Shown: positions 1-9,556 of the stretch, in pieces
How positions within the stretch are numbered: position 1 is the first letter of the stretch
How the letters are laid out: every line of letters starts with the position of its first letter
NCBI RefSeq assembly: GCF_001310085.1
Contig: NZ_CP012643.1
Coordinates: 2,711,501-2,775,500 of the forward strand
Direction of reading: 5' to 3'
From: Rufibacter tibetensis
GTDB taxonomy: Bacteria; Bacteroidota; Bacteroidia; Cytophagales; Hymenobacteraceae
Length of the DNA: 64,000 nt
Program-made: the position numbers and the translations under genes
Notes under the pieces: generated by a model
What the model saw: the letters and a program-made list of their open reading frames with translations, nothing else
What the model was told of the DNA's origin: nothing
Databases searched by the model: none

Positions 1-86
1 CTGAAGTATGGCTTAGATAATTGCTTCTCCGCTTTGTAAGGCTGAACTAGTTTACGGTTATAAGTGCTGCTTTCCTCGGCCATTTG

Positions 87-1472
87 CTAAAGCCATTTGA
101 AAGCTTTTTTCATCCAGTTCATCTTTTCCTTGTAAGGCGGGTATTTGAAGGGTAAGTCTGGGAGAGCTGGTTTCATGAGCACGCTTTTCTGGTGTGAGAA
201 AGCATCAAAACTGGCTTTGCCATGGTAATTGCCCTGTCCGCTTGTGCCTATGCCTCCAAAGGGTAAATATGGGTTGGTCAAATGAGAAACAGTATCATTG
301 ATACACATGCCGCCGGAAGAAGTCTGGGTTAAGACCATTTCTTTGGCCTTGCTGTTTTCAGAGAAGAAGTACAGGGCTAGCGGTTTAGGACGGGCATTTA
401 CCTGGGCAATAGCCTCGGGAAGGGAGGAGTAGGTCAGTACCGGCAACAGTGGCCCGAAGATCTCTTCCTGCATAATGGGGTGCTCCCAGGTAATGCCAGA
501 AAGCAGCGTAGGGGCGATGTACCTGGCCGCCGCATCAGTCTCCCCACCTGAATACACATGAGTACTATCCAGCAATCCTTGCAACCGGTGAAAATGACGG
601 TCGTTGATGATGCGGGCGAAGTCTGGGCTATGGGTAGGAGAGGTGCCGTAGAAGTCTGTGATGGTTTGGGCGAGGGCCTTCAGTAAAGGTCCGGCTACCT
701 TTTCATGAACCAGCAGGTAGTCTGGTGCAACGCACGTTTGCCCCGCATTCAAGAACTTCCCCCATACAATGCGTTTGGCCGCCACCGTCAGGTTAGCAGT
801 TTCATCAATAAGGCAGGGGCTTTTTCCGCCCAACTCCAGGGTGACGGGAATGAGTTGTTTGGCGGCAGCCTGGGCTACTATCTTGCCTACCGGTACGCTG
901 CCGGTGAAAAAGATTTTATCAAAAGGCAACTCCAGCAGGGCCTGGCTTACCTCAGGGCCACCTTGCACCACGGTCAGGTATTCTGGCGGAAAATGTTCCT
1001 GTATAAGGCGGGCGGTTAATTGGCTTGTGGCCGGGGTCAGCTCTGACGGTTTCAGAATGGCGCAGCACCCTGCGGCAATGGCGCCTAGCATAGGTGATAA
1101 GGTTAGTTGAAACGGGTAATTCCAGGCGCCAATCACCAAAGAAACGCCGTAAGGCTCGGCGTAGATGCTATCAGTAGAAGGGAAGTTCAGGAAGCTGGAT
1201 TTCACCCGCCGTAATTTCACCCATTTGTGCAGGTTGCGTACCATGAACTTTAGTTCAGACTGCAGAATGGCAACCTCAGTGGCATAGGTTTCAAAGGGTG
1301 GTTTCCCGAAATCTGAGGCTAACGCAGCTATAATGGCGTCTTCTTCTTTCTCAATGGCATGCTGCAAACGGCGCAGCATCTGAATCCTAAAGTCCAGTGA
1401 TCTGGTTTGCCCCGAATTGAAAAACGCTTTCTGCTGGTGCACAAAAGTATCAAGTTGCTGTGGTGAGGTCAT
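87..1472 (-). CDS. Aldehyde dehydrogenase, class 3-like
   Basis: This is an NAD(P)-dependent aldehyde dehydrogenase that should oxidise aldehydes to carboxylic acids in the cytoplasm. From the ATG at 1472 it is 461 residues, the usual length of ALDH3-type enzymes. Visible family signatures are GAWNYPF, the FTGS cofactor loop, the general-base Glu in LELGGKSP (about residue 213) and the catalytic Cys in NAGQTC (about residue 247). The frame stays open to a TTG at 1535, but those 21 extra residues are not family-like, so I prefer the ATG. The C-terminus is rich in Lys, Pro and Trp, as in fatty-aldehyde dehydrogenases of this class, but no membrane anchor is evident. It has no operon partner here. 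The family is certain; the substrate is not known. Confidence 0.93.
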   Translation of the reverse strand: MTSPQQLDTFVHQQKAFFNSGQTRSLDFRIQMLRRLQHAIEKEEDAIIAALASDFGKPPFETYATEVAILQSELKFMVRNLHKWVKLRRVKSSFLNFPSTDSIYAEPYGVSLVIGAWNYPFQLTLSPMLGAIAAGCCAILKPSELTPATSQLTARLIQEHFPPEYLTVVQGGPEVSQALLELPFDKIFFTGSVPVGKIVAQAAAKQLIPVTLELGGKSPCLIDETANLTVAAKRIVWGKFLNAGQTCVAPDYLLVHEKVAGPLLKALAQTITDFYGTSPTHSPDFARIINDRHFHRLQGLLDSTHVYSGGETDAAARYIAPTLLSGITWEHPIMQEEIFGPLLPVLTYSSLPEAIAQVNARPKPLALYFFSENSKAKEMVLTQTSSGGMCINDTVSHLTNPYLPFGGIGTSGQGNYHGKASFDAFSHQKSVLMKPALPDLPFKYPPYKEKMNWMKKAFKWL

Positions 1473-1752
1473 AAGTGGCGTACTAGGGTGATCGTTTGGT
1501 ATACTCTTCTCTTCCTGATAATGGCTGACGCCCAAAGCCAGAAGTTTAATAAAGTTCTTCTTCTGCTCTTTGCCGCTGGGTAAAGAATAGTAAAAATAGG
1601 TTTTTAGTCTATTTTTGCGGGCTCGTTCCTAAAGCGTAAACATTCAAGAAAGTTTTACTTTTTTGTCAGGCACTTTTTAAAACAGACACGTAAAAAGGAG
1701 ACCAACGCAACAGAGGGCAAACACTATTTCTGACAGCTTTAAAATTAACAGT

Positions 1753-2229
1753 ATGGCACCACGCGGCAGTTTCGATGACGAGTATGGTTATGATGAGGAT
1801 GATTTCAACAATAGCCATTTTGACGATGAGTTCTCTTTAGACGACGATGATGACGATGTTTTAGGAGGAAAAGGCGGTTTTGGACCAGACGATGACGAGG
1901 AGGTAAACCTTCCGTATGAGGGGGAGCTCTTCAACGAAATGCTGAGCAAACTACACGGTACGCTCATCATGTACGGTGAAGATGACCCCAAACTGATGGA
2001 TCTGCAAACAGAGCTGCTGCAGGTAGATGCTGACAAACTGGGCACTGCCACCGATGACATGTTCTACCTGGAGGAGGCCAGCAATATTGCCAAGGTATTG
2101 AAGAAACATGTCAATGAATCGCCTAAAATCAAGGAGATCCATGACAACTTCATGAAAGACATCATCCGTTTCAGTGATGAATCTGCCGAAGGACACATAG
2201 GCGACTACTATTTGGAAGACGAAGAGTAG
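1753..2229 (+). CDS. Small highly acidic protein of unknown function
   Basis: I do not recognise a named family. The 158-residue protein has an N-terminal half dominated by Asp and Glu, including a run of six Asp near residue 30, with Gly and Phe interspersed. The C-terminal half (about residues 55-150) looks alpha-helical and amphipathic, so the protein probably has a disordered acidic arm and a small helical domain. There is no signal peptide or membrane segment, so it should be cytoplasmic. A -7-like TATTTTTG lies at 1610-1617, without a clear -33 element. A strong hairpin terminator follows at 2261-2308. The long clean frame, sensible start and terminator make it a real gene. The charge pattern could suit binding to a basic partner, but that is speculation. 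Confidence 0.8.
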   Translation: MAPRGSFDDEYGYDEDDFNNSHFDDEFSLDDDDDDVLGGKGGFGPDDDEEVNLPYEGELFNEMLSKLHGTLIMYGEDDPKLMDLQTELLQVDADKLGTATDDMFYLEEASNIAKVLKKHVNESPKIKEIHDNFMKDIIRFSDESAEGHIGDYYLEDEE

Positions 2230-2260
2230 AGGCCCCGCCTAAGCTTGACGTGAGGTCCAG

Positions 2261-2308
2261 AAAAGAAAGAGGAGGCCCCTGCTGTCAGGAGCCTCCTCTT
2301 TCTTTTTG
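2261..2308 (+). terminator. Intrinsic terminator after the acidic-protein gene
   Basis: A 15-bp inverted repeat built on AAAGAAAGAGGAGGC and its complement encloses a short loop and runs into a T-rich tail. Because both arms are A/T-rich at their outer ends, it could act in both directions. Confidence 0.8.
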
Positions 2309-2374
2309 GTTTGATTAAGGTTTGACCTTGTCTTTCCTCTTAAGCTTACTAGAGCTTTGCGGGTGTTTTATGAA

Positions 2375-2408
2375 AAATGAGGGGCAACTGGGTTGCTGCC
2401 TCTCATTT
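2375..2408 (-). terminator. Terminator of the YDG-repeat protein gene
   Basis: Read on the minus strand, AAATGAGAGGCA pairs with TGCCCCTCATTT with one mismatch and is followed by a T-rich run. It sits 16 bases past the stop codon of the large minus-strand gene. Confidence 0.6.
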
Positions 2409-2423
2409 CTAGGTTGAGAATGG

Positions 2424-5400
2424 TTATTGTTTTACCACACGGATGATGGTTTCAAAATCTTCTCCTATCATCTTCACCAGGTAGGTGCCTGCCATCATTT
2501 TTGACAAGTCAAGTTTCTGCACCTTACCGCCGGTTACGGTTGCTGTTTTCACTAGTCGGCCATCTAAGCTGTATACTCCAATTTTTACGTCAGAGGCTGT
2601 TGTCTGAGTCAGGTCCAGGTTCAGCGCATCAGAGGTTGGGTTAGGGTACGCCGCTATAGAAACGTTAGAGGAAGACACAACTTTGTTCTGCACTGCCACT
2701 GTCTTGCTGTACTCAAACTTACCGTCAACGTCTACTTGCTTCAGGCGGTAGTAAAGAGTGCCAGTTGCTAATTTGCTGTCCAGGAAGCTGTAGTCAATGC
2801 GCACGTTGCTGTTGCCGTTGCCTTTCACTTTACCAATCGGGCTGAAGTTTTTGCCGTCCTGGCTGCGTTCTACCTGGAAGTACTCATTGTCTTTCTCTGT
2901 AGCGGTTGCCCAGTCCAAGGTAACTGCACCTTTTTGTGCCTTAGCGGTAAAGCTGATTAGGGTTACAGGTAGTGGTTGCTCAATAGTTGCAGTAGTGGTA
3001 ATTGGAGTGGCAGCTAATTTGTAATTGCTATGGTTGGGACCTGATATAGTCGCTCCAGTTAAAGTAACTAATTTATCGGTTCCTGGTTTAGCATCTTCAA
3101 ATGTGGCAGTACCACCCTCCAAGATGACAACCTCGTCGCCTATCATGCCTGTCACTCTTCGGGAATCTGTAGTGACAGTAGCATTTGGGGAGCCATCATA
3201 ATACTTATCATCAGCTTTAAAAGAACCGATGAGTTCTTTAGGGTTTATCTTAGCAGTGGAGGTAGCAGTATTATTTACTGTGTAATTTACAGCATCTGCT
3301 CCAGTAATGTCCAGTCCAGAGACGTTCACAGTCTTTCCTTCTCCTACATTTTTGTTATCAAATGTGGCAGTACCTCCCACGTAACTTACCAAATCATTAG
3401 TAATCACACCTTCCAAGCTACGGTCAGAGATTATAGCTGTGGTATTTCCGTCGTATATTTTTTCTGCAATTTTGACGGTACCCTTAATTGTTAAAGGAAA
3501 AATGTCTGCTGTTACTCCGGTAGGTTGGGCAAGTGTATAGTTTTTTGCAGCATCTTCAGTTCCAAGTTGATATCCTGTCACCGTTACTGTTTTGCCAATG
3601 CCAGCAGTTTTAGAAGAAAAAAAGGCTGTTGCATTGGAAGCATTTAAAGACACAGTTTCTCCATCAACTACCCCATTCAAGGCTGGGCGTTGTGTGTTTG
3701 ATACTGAGGCGTTGGTTGTTCTATCATAAGTCTTGGAATTGGCACTAACTCCACTTATTGTCAAGCCTTTTGGTTTGATGATAGCTGATGTAGAAGTAGT
3801 TTGATTGAAGGAATAATTGTTAGCGGCAGTACCCCTTAAAGTTATTCCCTCCACTGTTATATCTCTGTTCCCTACGTTTTTATCGACGAACTTGGCGGAG
3901 TTGTAAACGATAGTTACGTCGTCTCCCGTTACTATTTTATCGGTATCAGATATAGACTTAACAAACATATTTACTTCAGCATTAGTGTTGCCGTCATATA
4001 CCTTTTCAATCCCTTGGGCAGCTATGGTTAAAGGCCTCTTAGTGACAGTTATTGTGATTGTTGCTGTTTTGGGCTGGAGGTCATAGTTATCTTTATCAGT
4101 AGACCCTATTGACAAAGCCACAGTTACGCTTTCATGGGTGCCAACAGTAAGAGTTGTTGCAGAATTAATGTAGAGTGATACGTGATCTGGGGAAATAACA
4201 CCTTTCAATCCGCCTGCTACAAGCGTTATAAGGGAAGTGCCATCATATTCCTTAGTAATTGTAGTTCCAATAATAGGCTCCAAAACCTTAGGTTCAATTT
4301 TTGCTGTACCTCTTGTTATTGTAATTGGAGCGAAAAAGTAGTTGCCGGCATCTTTTCCTTGTAAGGTGCTGGTACTGAAGATTACATCTTTGTCCAATAC
4401 CGTACCGTCTGGAGCTCGGTATACTTCATCGGCGGCAAATTTATTGCCAGTTCCTGAAGGCGTGAAAGAGCCAGAGCCAGACCAGGTAACTACATCCCCA
4501 TCAACTACTCTATCTAATGAGCCTGAGAAAGTAGCAGCAGCATTCATGTCATATGTTTTGTTTACTGCTTTAACATCAGTTACTGTTAGTCTTCTTTGTG
4601 TGATGCTAGCTTTGAGTCCTGTAGGTTGGGTAAGAATATAATTTCTAGCGGCAGTTCCACCCAAGGTGCTAGTGGAAGTTACGGCGATGTCGGTTCCTAC
4701 ATCTTTTATAGCGAATGTACCCGTTCTGTTTAGCGTGACATTTTCATTGTTGACCACCCCGTTTAATGTACCGGTGATGGTGGCTACATTTGTTCCGTCA
4801 TATTCTCTCGTGCTAGCTCCTGCGTTCTCGATGGTTAGCTTTTTGGCTGTAATTTCAGAAAATAAATCTGTCGGATGTTTAAGAAAATAGTTGCGAGCAG
4901 AGGTTCCTGTAAGGGTGCTAGTTGAGGTAATTGGGATGTCTTTCCCTACGTTTGGAGTGGCAAAAGTGCCAGTTCCTTTTAGAGTAACAACGTCTTCTGG
5001 TAGAACACCCATCAATGTTCCATTGATTGTGGCATTTGTGTTGCCATCGTACTCCTTTGTATCTGCTATAGCACCATTTACAGTAAGCTCTTTTGATGTG
5101 ATATCTGCAGTTAATCCGGTGGGTTGGGTTAAAAAGTAGTTGTCTTTGTCTGCACCAGTGATGATGCTGGTGGAGGTAACCATAATGCCTGCTTCTACAT
5201 TTATTGTGGCAAAGGTTCCAGAGGTGGATAAGGTAACATTATCTCCATCTACTTTGCCTGCCAGATCACCTGTGATTGCAGCTATATTATTCCGGTCGTA
5301 TTCCTTGGTTACTGCTTTTGCTCCTTCAATGATTAGTTCTTTTTTGTTTATGGAAGCAGTTGTAGTTACAGGTACACTAAGAGCTTCAGAAACTGAATAG

Positions 5401-7193
5401 TTGTGAATGTCATCACCCACAAGGGTAATGCCTTCTACCTTTACATTTTTACCTGTGCCTGCTTTTTTATCTTCAAAAGAGGCAGAGGTGTAGTTGGCTT
5501 CTACCTTGTCGCCAGTTATTTTGCTTGTGGTTAAGGTGACAGTTGCGGAGGTGTTTCCGTCATAGGTTTTATCTTTACCTTCAGCGGAAACGGTAAGTTG
5601 TTTAGGGTTGATCTTTCCCGTAAGCCCTTCTGGTATTTCAAGTATGTAGTTGCCTGCGTTTGTTCCAGTAAGTCCTATGGAAGTAACTGCATGTGTATCC
5701 GCGTTCTTTGAGGCTAGAACAGCTTTCCCAAGCATAACCTCATCAGGTGAAATAATACCATCTAAATTGCCTGTTATTTCAGCTTCCTTCGTGCCATCAT
5801 ATTCTCTTTCTTTTACAACAGCATCCTTTAGGGTTAGAGTTTTGGCTGAAATAGTAGCTGTAAGGTTAGAAGGAGGTGTTAAGGTGTAGTTTCCTGCGTC
5901 TGCTCCAGCTAGTCCTATTGAAATAACATTTTGGCTGCCCACATTCTTGGAAGCCAAGGTGCCTTTGCCTGTTAGAGAAACGTCATCGGTTGAAAATGCA
6001 TCTTTTAGAGTACCTGCTATGTCAACCACTTTGGTGCCATCATAATCTCTACTCGTTGCTGTAGCATTTTCAATGGAAAGGGATTTGGCATTAATAGTGG
6101 CGATAGTAGTTGCTGATGCATCTTCATTTTTTAATATGTAATTGGCCGCATCTGTGCCGCTGATGGTGATTCCACTTACTGTAACAGTTTTAGTGCCTGC
6201 GTTTTTATCAGCGAAGGTTGCAGAAGTATAGGAAGCGGTTAAAGTATCAACGCTCAACTTGTCAGTACTTAGAGTAACCGTTGCATTATCTCTGCCATCA
6301 TAATCTTTGTTTTCTGCAAAAGCAGAAACAATTAAGTCTCTTGGTGAAACTATAAATGATAAACTTGAAACAGGTGTGAGCTCTGGAGCACTAAAGGTAA
6401 TTATCTTTGTACCTATTGTTGTAGGTAATAAACTGGAAAAAGTAGCTATTCCATTACTACCAGTTTGAGTTTTATTTAATAAATCACCAGCTCCTTGAGG
6501 TACTGAGGCTATAACGTCTACGGGAGTTGTTGTGAAAGTGCCAAATTGATCCTGAGTTCTAATTTCAAACGTTCCAAGCGCAGATCCATAAATATATGTT
6601 GGTTGTGAAGGTTGCTTAGTGATGACTAGTTTGGACGGGTTACCTGCTTTTTGAGATAGCTCGCCAAAGATTGATGCACTTGTAATGCCATTAACAGGAG
6701 TGGAATTTGGTGAAAAAATGGCGTAGATCGTACCACTTGATGGTAAACTGCTTCCGGATCTTGCTTGAACTTGTACGCCTGAAATTGTTAAGATGTCAGT
6801 TCTATTTTCCGCACTAACTATCAAAGGTATGGTGATGGAAGAGGTAGTGGAGGTGTTGGAATATGAAATCGTACCAATTCTAACATTTTGCCCATTTTTA
6901 TCACCAGTGACAGATGCAGTGACTCCACTACCTTTGAATTGCCAACCAACTGGAGCATTCAAAATTAAGGAGTAGCTGCCTACGCTAAAATCTTTAATAT
7001 TAAGTTCAGTGATGATAATGTTGCTGAGGACTGTATAATCGCCTCCTCCTTGAGCATTAGCTGCTTTGTCTGCAGAAATATTTGTTCCACCTGTTGCAGG
7101 GGTGACAGTTACTTGAGCTTCAACATAGAAGCTTGCAAGCAAAAAGAAGATGAAGAGCAATAAGCTCTTCCCGGAGCGTAGAGTTTGTTCCAT
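2424..7193 (-). CDS. Giant YDG/MBG-repeat secreted protein with T9SS sorting tail
   Basis: This 1589-residue exported protein begins with a signal peptide (about residues 1-26). The first 290 residues look like beta-sandwich domains, one resembling a bacterial Ig-like (Big_1) domain. About 13 tandem repeats of roughly 86 residues follow (about 298-1420). Each opens with a motif like K-x-YDG-x-x-x-A-x-VT and contains a D-A-x-NY-x-L element, which is the YDG/MBG repeat pattern. Next comes an FN3-like domain (about 1425-1510), then a type A T9SS sorting domain with AYPNPTSD and a terminal GTYLVKMIG-type strand. I infer a cell-surface stalk or adhesin-like filament secreted by the type IX system. 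The exact function is unknown. The gene is monocistronic and appears more AT-rich than the housekeeping genes around it. Confidence 0.9.
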   Translation of the reverse strand: MEQTLRSGKSLLLFIFFLLASFYVEAQVTVTPATGGTNISADKAANAQGGGDYTVLSNIIITELNIKDFSVGSYSLILNAPVGWQFKGSGVTASVTGDKNGQNVRIGTISYSNTSTTSSITIPLIVSAENRTDILTISGVQVQARSGSSLPSSGTIYAIFSPNSTPVNGITSASIFGELSQKAGNPSKLVITKQPSQPTYIYGSALGTFEIRTQDQFGTFTTTPVDVIASVPQGAGDLLNKTQTGSNGIATFSSLLPTTIGTKIITFSAPELTPVSSLSFIVSPRDLIVSAFAENKDYDGRDNATVTLSTDKLSVDTLTASYTSATFADKNAGTKTVTVSGITISGTDAANYILKNEDASATTIATINAKSLSIENATATSRDYDGTKVVDIAGTLKDAFSTDDVSLTGKGTLASKNVGSQNVISIGLAGADAGNYTLTPPSNLTATISAKTLTLKDAVVKEREYDGTKEAEITGNLDGIISPDEVMLGKAVLASKNADTHAVTSIGLTGTNAGNYILEIPEGLTGKINPKQLTVSAEGKDKTYDGNTSATVTLTTSKITGDKVEANYTSASFEDKKAGTGKNVKVEGITLVGDDIHNYSVSEALSVPVTTTASINKKELIIEGAKAVTKEYDRNNIAAITGDLAGKVDGDNVTLSTSGTFATINVEAGIMVTSTSIITGADKDNYFLTQPTGLTADITSKELTVNGAIADTKEYDGNTNATINGTLMGVLPEDVVTLKGTGTFATPNVGKDIPITSTSTLTGTSARNYFLKHPTDLFSEITAKKLTIENAGASTREYDGTNVATITGTLNGVVNNENVTLNRTGTFAIKDVGTDIAVTSTSTLGGTAARNYILTQPTGLKASITQRRLTVTDVKAVNKTYDMNAAATFSGSLDRVVDGDVVTWSGSGSFTPSGTGNKFAADEVYRAPDGTVLDKDVIFSTSTLQGKDAGNYFFAPITITRGTAKIEPKVLEPIIGTTITKEYDGTSLITLVAGGLKGVISPDHVSLYINSATTLTVGTHESVTVALSIGSTDKDNYDLQPKTATITITVTKRPLTIAAQGIEKVYDGNTNAEVNMFVKSISDTDKIVTGDDVTIVYNSAKFVDKNVGNRDITVEGITLRGTAANNYSFNQTTSTSAIIKPKGLTISGVSANSKTYDRTTNASVSNTQRPALNGVVDGETVSLNASNATAFFSSKTAGIGKTVTVTGYQLGTEDAAKNYTLAQPTGVTADIFPLTIKGTVKIAEKIYDGNTTAIISDRSLEGVITNDLVSYVGGTATFDNKNVGEGKTVNVSGLDITGADAVNYTVNNTATSTAKINPKELIGSFKADDKYYDGSPNATVTTDSRRVTGMIGDEVVILEGGTATFEDAKPGTDKLVTLTGATISGPNHSNYKLAATPITTTATIEQPLPVTLISFTAKAQKGAVTLDWATATEKDNEYFQVERSQDGKNFSPIGKVKGNGNSNVRIDYSFLDSKLATGTLYYRLKQVDVDGKFEYSKTVAVQNKVVSSSNVSIAAYPNPTSDALNLDLTQTTASDVKIGVYSLDGRLVKTATVTGGKVQKLDLSKMMAGTYLVKMIGEDFETIIRVVKQ

Positions 7194-8306
7194 GCCTTGT
7201 CTGAAATATTATAATTGATATTAAAATTTTATAGTATTCTGTTTTGCAAAGCTAGAGGGGGGAGGAAGAAGCTTTGTTATTATATAAAAATGCTTGTAAA
7301 TAATATAAATATGCTCATGAATGGGACAAACATAAAATGTTTAATTTAATTATCCTAATGAAAAATAGGGTTAAAAGTCAATAAATGGCAATTAATAGTA
7401 AAAATCATTCAATTGTTATAATTATATAGGATAATTAAATGTTAAAATAGGATGCAATGCATAGTTGTTTTACCAGATACGCTGCTGATCAGCAATATCT
7501 AGTAAGTGAAAACTAGTTTAAGAGCAGGGCAGCAACTGGTTTATGTAGAGTCATTTGCTTGTCAAGATGATTTGCTATGAAGTTGACTTCTTATCTAAAA
7601 GGGGAAGTGCCACTACAAACTTGTGAACTTGAAATAGGGGATGCGGTAAGTGAAGGGTTGCTTAAAATTGCCCCTTTGTATTGCCGCAGAAAAGACTTAA
7701 ACCACCTGAGTCGTATATAAGAGGAGGAGATAGTAGTGATGGTTAGTGGCTTATTGGGAGGTGGATTATTGGAGCGCTATTAACGTTGAGGAAGGGTAAA
7801 ATGAGCAATTCTTTATCTGTGAAAGGAAAGGAGCGAAACGTCACGGAATCTATTTACTTCTTTTATAGACATCTATCTAGATTACCGCTTGAAAGCATTT
7901 TTCCGTTCCTCTACTTTGTCTTCCTAAATTTATCATGACGTTTGCTTGGTACGAGTACCTTAACTTCAGCTTTCACCACCTTGCAAAAGCCAGGATTATT
8001 CAGTGCTATACTCATAGGTTGGGAATTAGCGTTCTTTGAGTACATTTTTAGTTTCGGGTAACCAAAACCGGTGCAAGGGGAAGAAGGGTCTTTTTCTTTT
8101 TAAGCTGAAAGCGTTACAGGGGAGCGACTTTCTTCTCGGTTACAACTTGGTCACCGTCTATGTTTTCCGGGCCGAGAAGCTGGTATGGAACCATTTAGAC
8201 TGATTCGTACTATTGGGAAGAGCGGTTTTCTTTGGCTTCAAGAAGAGGTAGACAAAGAGTGTCCGGCAGAATGGTTACCTTAGCCCATTAGTAATTAAAA
8301 GAGTAA
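7194..8306. other. 1.1-kb gene-poor AT-rich gap
   Basis: I find no convincing gene here. The left part (7200-7450) is very AT-rich and holds a 13-bp inverted repeat at 7345-7357 and 7427-7439. A 47-codon open frame (ATG at 7577) and a stop-free stretch near 8077-8200 exist, but I recognise no family in either. The right part (7800-8300) has mixed composition and could be the decayed remains of a gene. The region must also hold the promoters of the divergent YDG-protein and moxR genes, which I could not place. Confidence 0.5.
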
Positions 8307-9299
8307 ATGCAGACCGAAGAACTCTCATACCAGGAAAAAATACGCGAACACCAGCTGAAGATAAAGCAGGTGTTCAGGGAAATGGGTAAGGTGGTAGTAG
8401 GCCAGCAATACATGGTAAACCGCCTTCTGATTGGCCTTTTCACTAACGGCCACATTTTATTGGAAGGGGTGCCGGGCCTCGCCAAAACCTTAACCATTAA
8501 TACGCTGGCCAAGGTGCTGCACCTAAACTTCCAGCGGATTCAGTTTACCCCAGACTTGCTGCCGTCAGATTTGATCGGCACCATGATCTATAACCAAAGC
8601 TCTTCGGCCTTTGAGGTAAAGAAAGGGCCTATTTTCGCCAACCTGATTCTAGCCGATGAAGTAAACCGCTCGCCGGCCAAAGTGCAGTCAGCGTTGTTGG
8701 AGGCCATGCAGGAAAAGCAGGTGACCATTGGCGAGAAAACATACCGGCTGGATTTGCCTTTTTTGGTGCTGGCAACCCAAAACCCAGTAGAGCAGGAGGG
8801 GACTTATCCCTTACCCGAGGCCCAGGTGGACCGTTTCATGATGAAGGTGTACGTAGACTATCTTTCCAAAGCAGATGAGTTGGAAGTCATGCGCCGTATG
8901 TCTAACCTGTCGTACAGCAGCACGGTGAACACCATTTTGACCAAGCAGGACATCTTTGACATCCGGAACGAGATTAACCAGGTGCAGATTTCTGAGACAT
9001 TGGAGCGCTACATCATTGAACTGGTGTTTGCCACCCGTCGTCCTGCTGATTATGACCTGAACGACTTTGCCCAGTACCTGCAGTTCGGGGTCTCGCCAAG
9101 GGCCAGCATTGCCTTGAACTTGGCTGCAAAGGCAGTCGCTTTCTTTGATGAGCGCGACTACGTACTGCCCGAGGATATCAAAGAAATCGCTTCAGATGTA
9201 CTCAGCCACCGCGTGATCCTGAACTATGAGGCCGAGGCTGATAATGTGCAAACCAAAGACTTTGTAGAAGCCATTCTCAGAACAGTTCCTATCAGCTAA
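8307..9299 (+). CDS. MoxR-family AAA+ ATPase
   Basis: This is a cytoplasmic AAA+ chaperone-like ATPase of the MoxR family, whose members usually help mature or activate metal- or VWA-domain proteins. The 330-residue length is typical. I see Walker A GVPGLAKT (residues 54-61), Walker B LILADEVNR (113-121), the sensor-like ATQNP (156-160) and the family's PLPEAQVDRF segment. The ATG at 8307 is the natural start. MoxR genes normally precede genes for DUF58 and VWA-domain proteins, but here a large hairpin follows at once and the next gene lies on the other strand, so it is an orphan in this window. Family assignment is firm; the client is unknown. Confidence 0.93.
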   Translation: MQTEELSYQEKIREHQLKIKQVFREMGKVVVGQQYMVNRLLIGLFTNGHILLEGVPGLAKTLTINTLAKVLHLNFQRIQFTPDLLPSDLIGTMIYNQSSSAFEVKKGPIFANLILADEVNRSPAKVQSALLEAMQEKQVTIGEKTYRLDLPFLVLATQNPVEQEGTYPLPEAQVDRFMMKVYVDYLSKADELEVMRRMSNLSYSSTVNTILTKQDIFDIRNEINQVQISETLERYIIELVFATRRPADYDLNDFAQYLQFGVSPRASIALNLAAKAVAFFDERDYVLPEDIKEIASDVLSHRVILNYEAEADNVQTKDFVEAILRTVPIS

Positions 9300-9328
9300 A
9301 ACCACAATTTTATAAGGCTTGTTTCACC

Positions 9329-9390
9329 AAAACAGCCCCAAAACGGAAGAGCAACCTACTATGGTTACTCATCTGTTTTGGGGCTGTTTT
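9329..9390 (+). terminator. Long hairpin after moxR
   Basis: Sixteen-base perfect arms at 9329-9344 and 9375-9390 (outer bases AAAACAGCCCC) pair. The intervening loop itself forms a second stem (GAGCAACC with GGTTACTC, one mismatch). The right arm ends in a T run, as expected for a terminator. Confidence 0.7.
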
Positions 9391-9416
9391 TACAAAGAAC
9401 CTGCAAAAACAAATAA

Positions 9417-9436
9417 GCCCGCCATTGCTGGCGGGC
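9417..9436. repeat. Small perfect GC hairpin
   Basis: GCCCGCCA at 9417-9424 pairs with TGGCGGGC at 9429-9436 around a TTGC loop. It lies between convergent genes. Followed by CCTTT, it may add to termination of the moxR transcript. Confidence 0.5.
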
Positions 9437-9556
9437 CCTTTGCGCCCGGGAGACTAAGCCGTGCGCAAAGTGATTGTACCATCTTTATTTCTCACCCATA
9501 TTGATGGTCAACCTTTTCTTTTGAAACTGAATTGTATTCAATATTTGATTAGATGT

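Noticed and set aside
2424-7193. Plus-strand open frames inside the YDG-repeat gene
   Set aside because: They are shadows caused by the repeated sequence and lack domain matches.
9417-9436. CRISPR-like or tRNA-like hairpin
   Set aside because: Only one unit is present, with no spacers or cloverleaf.
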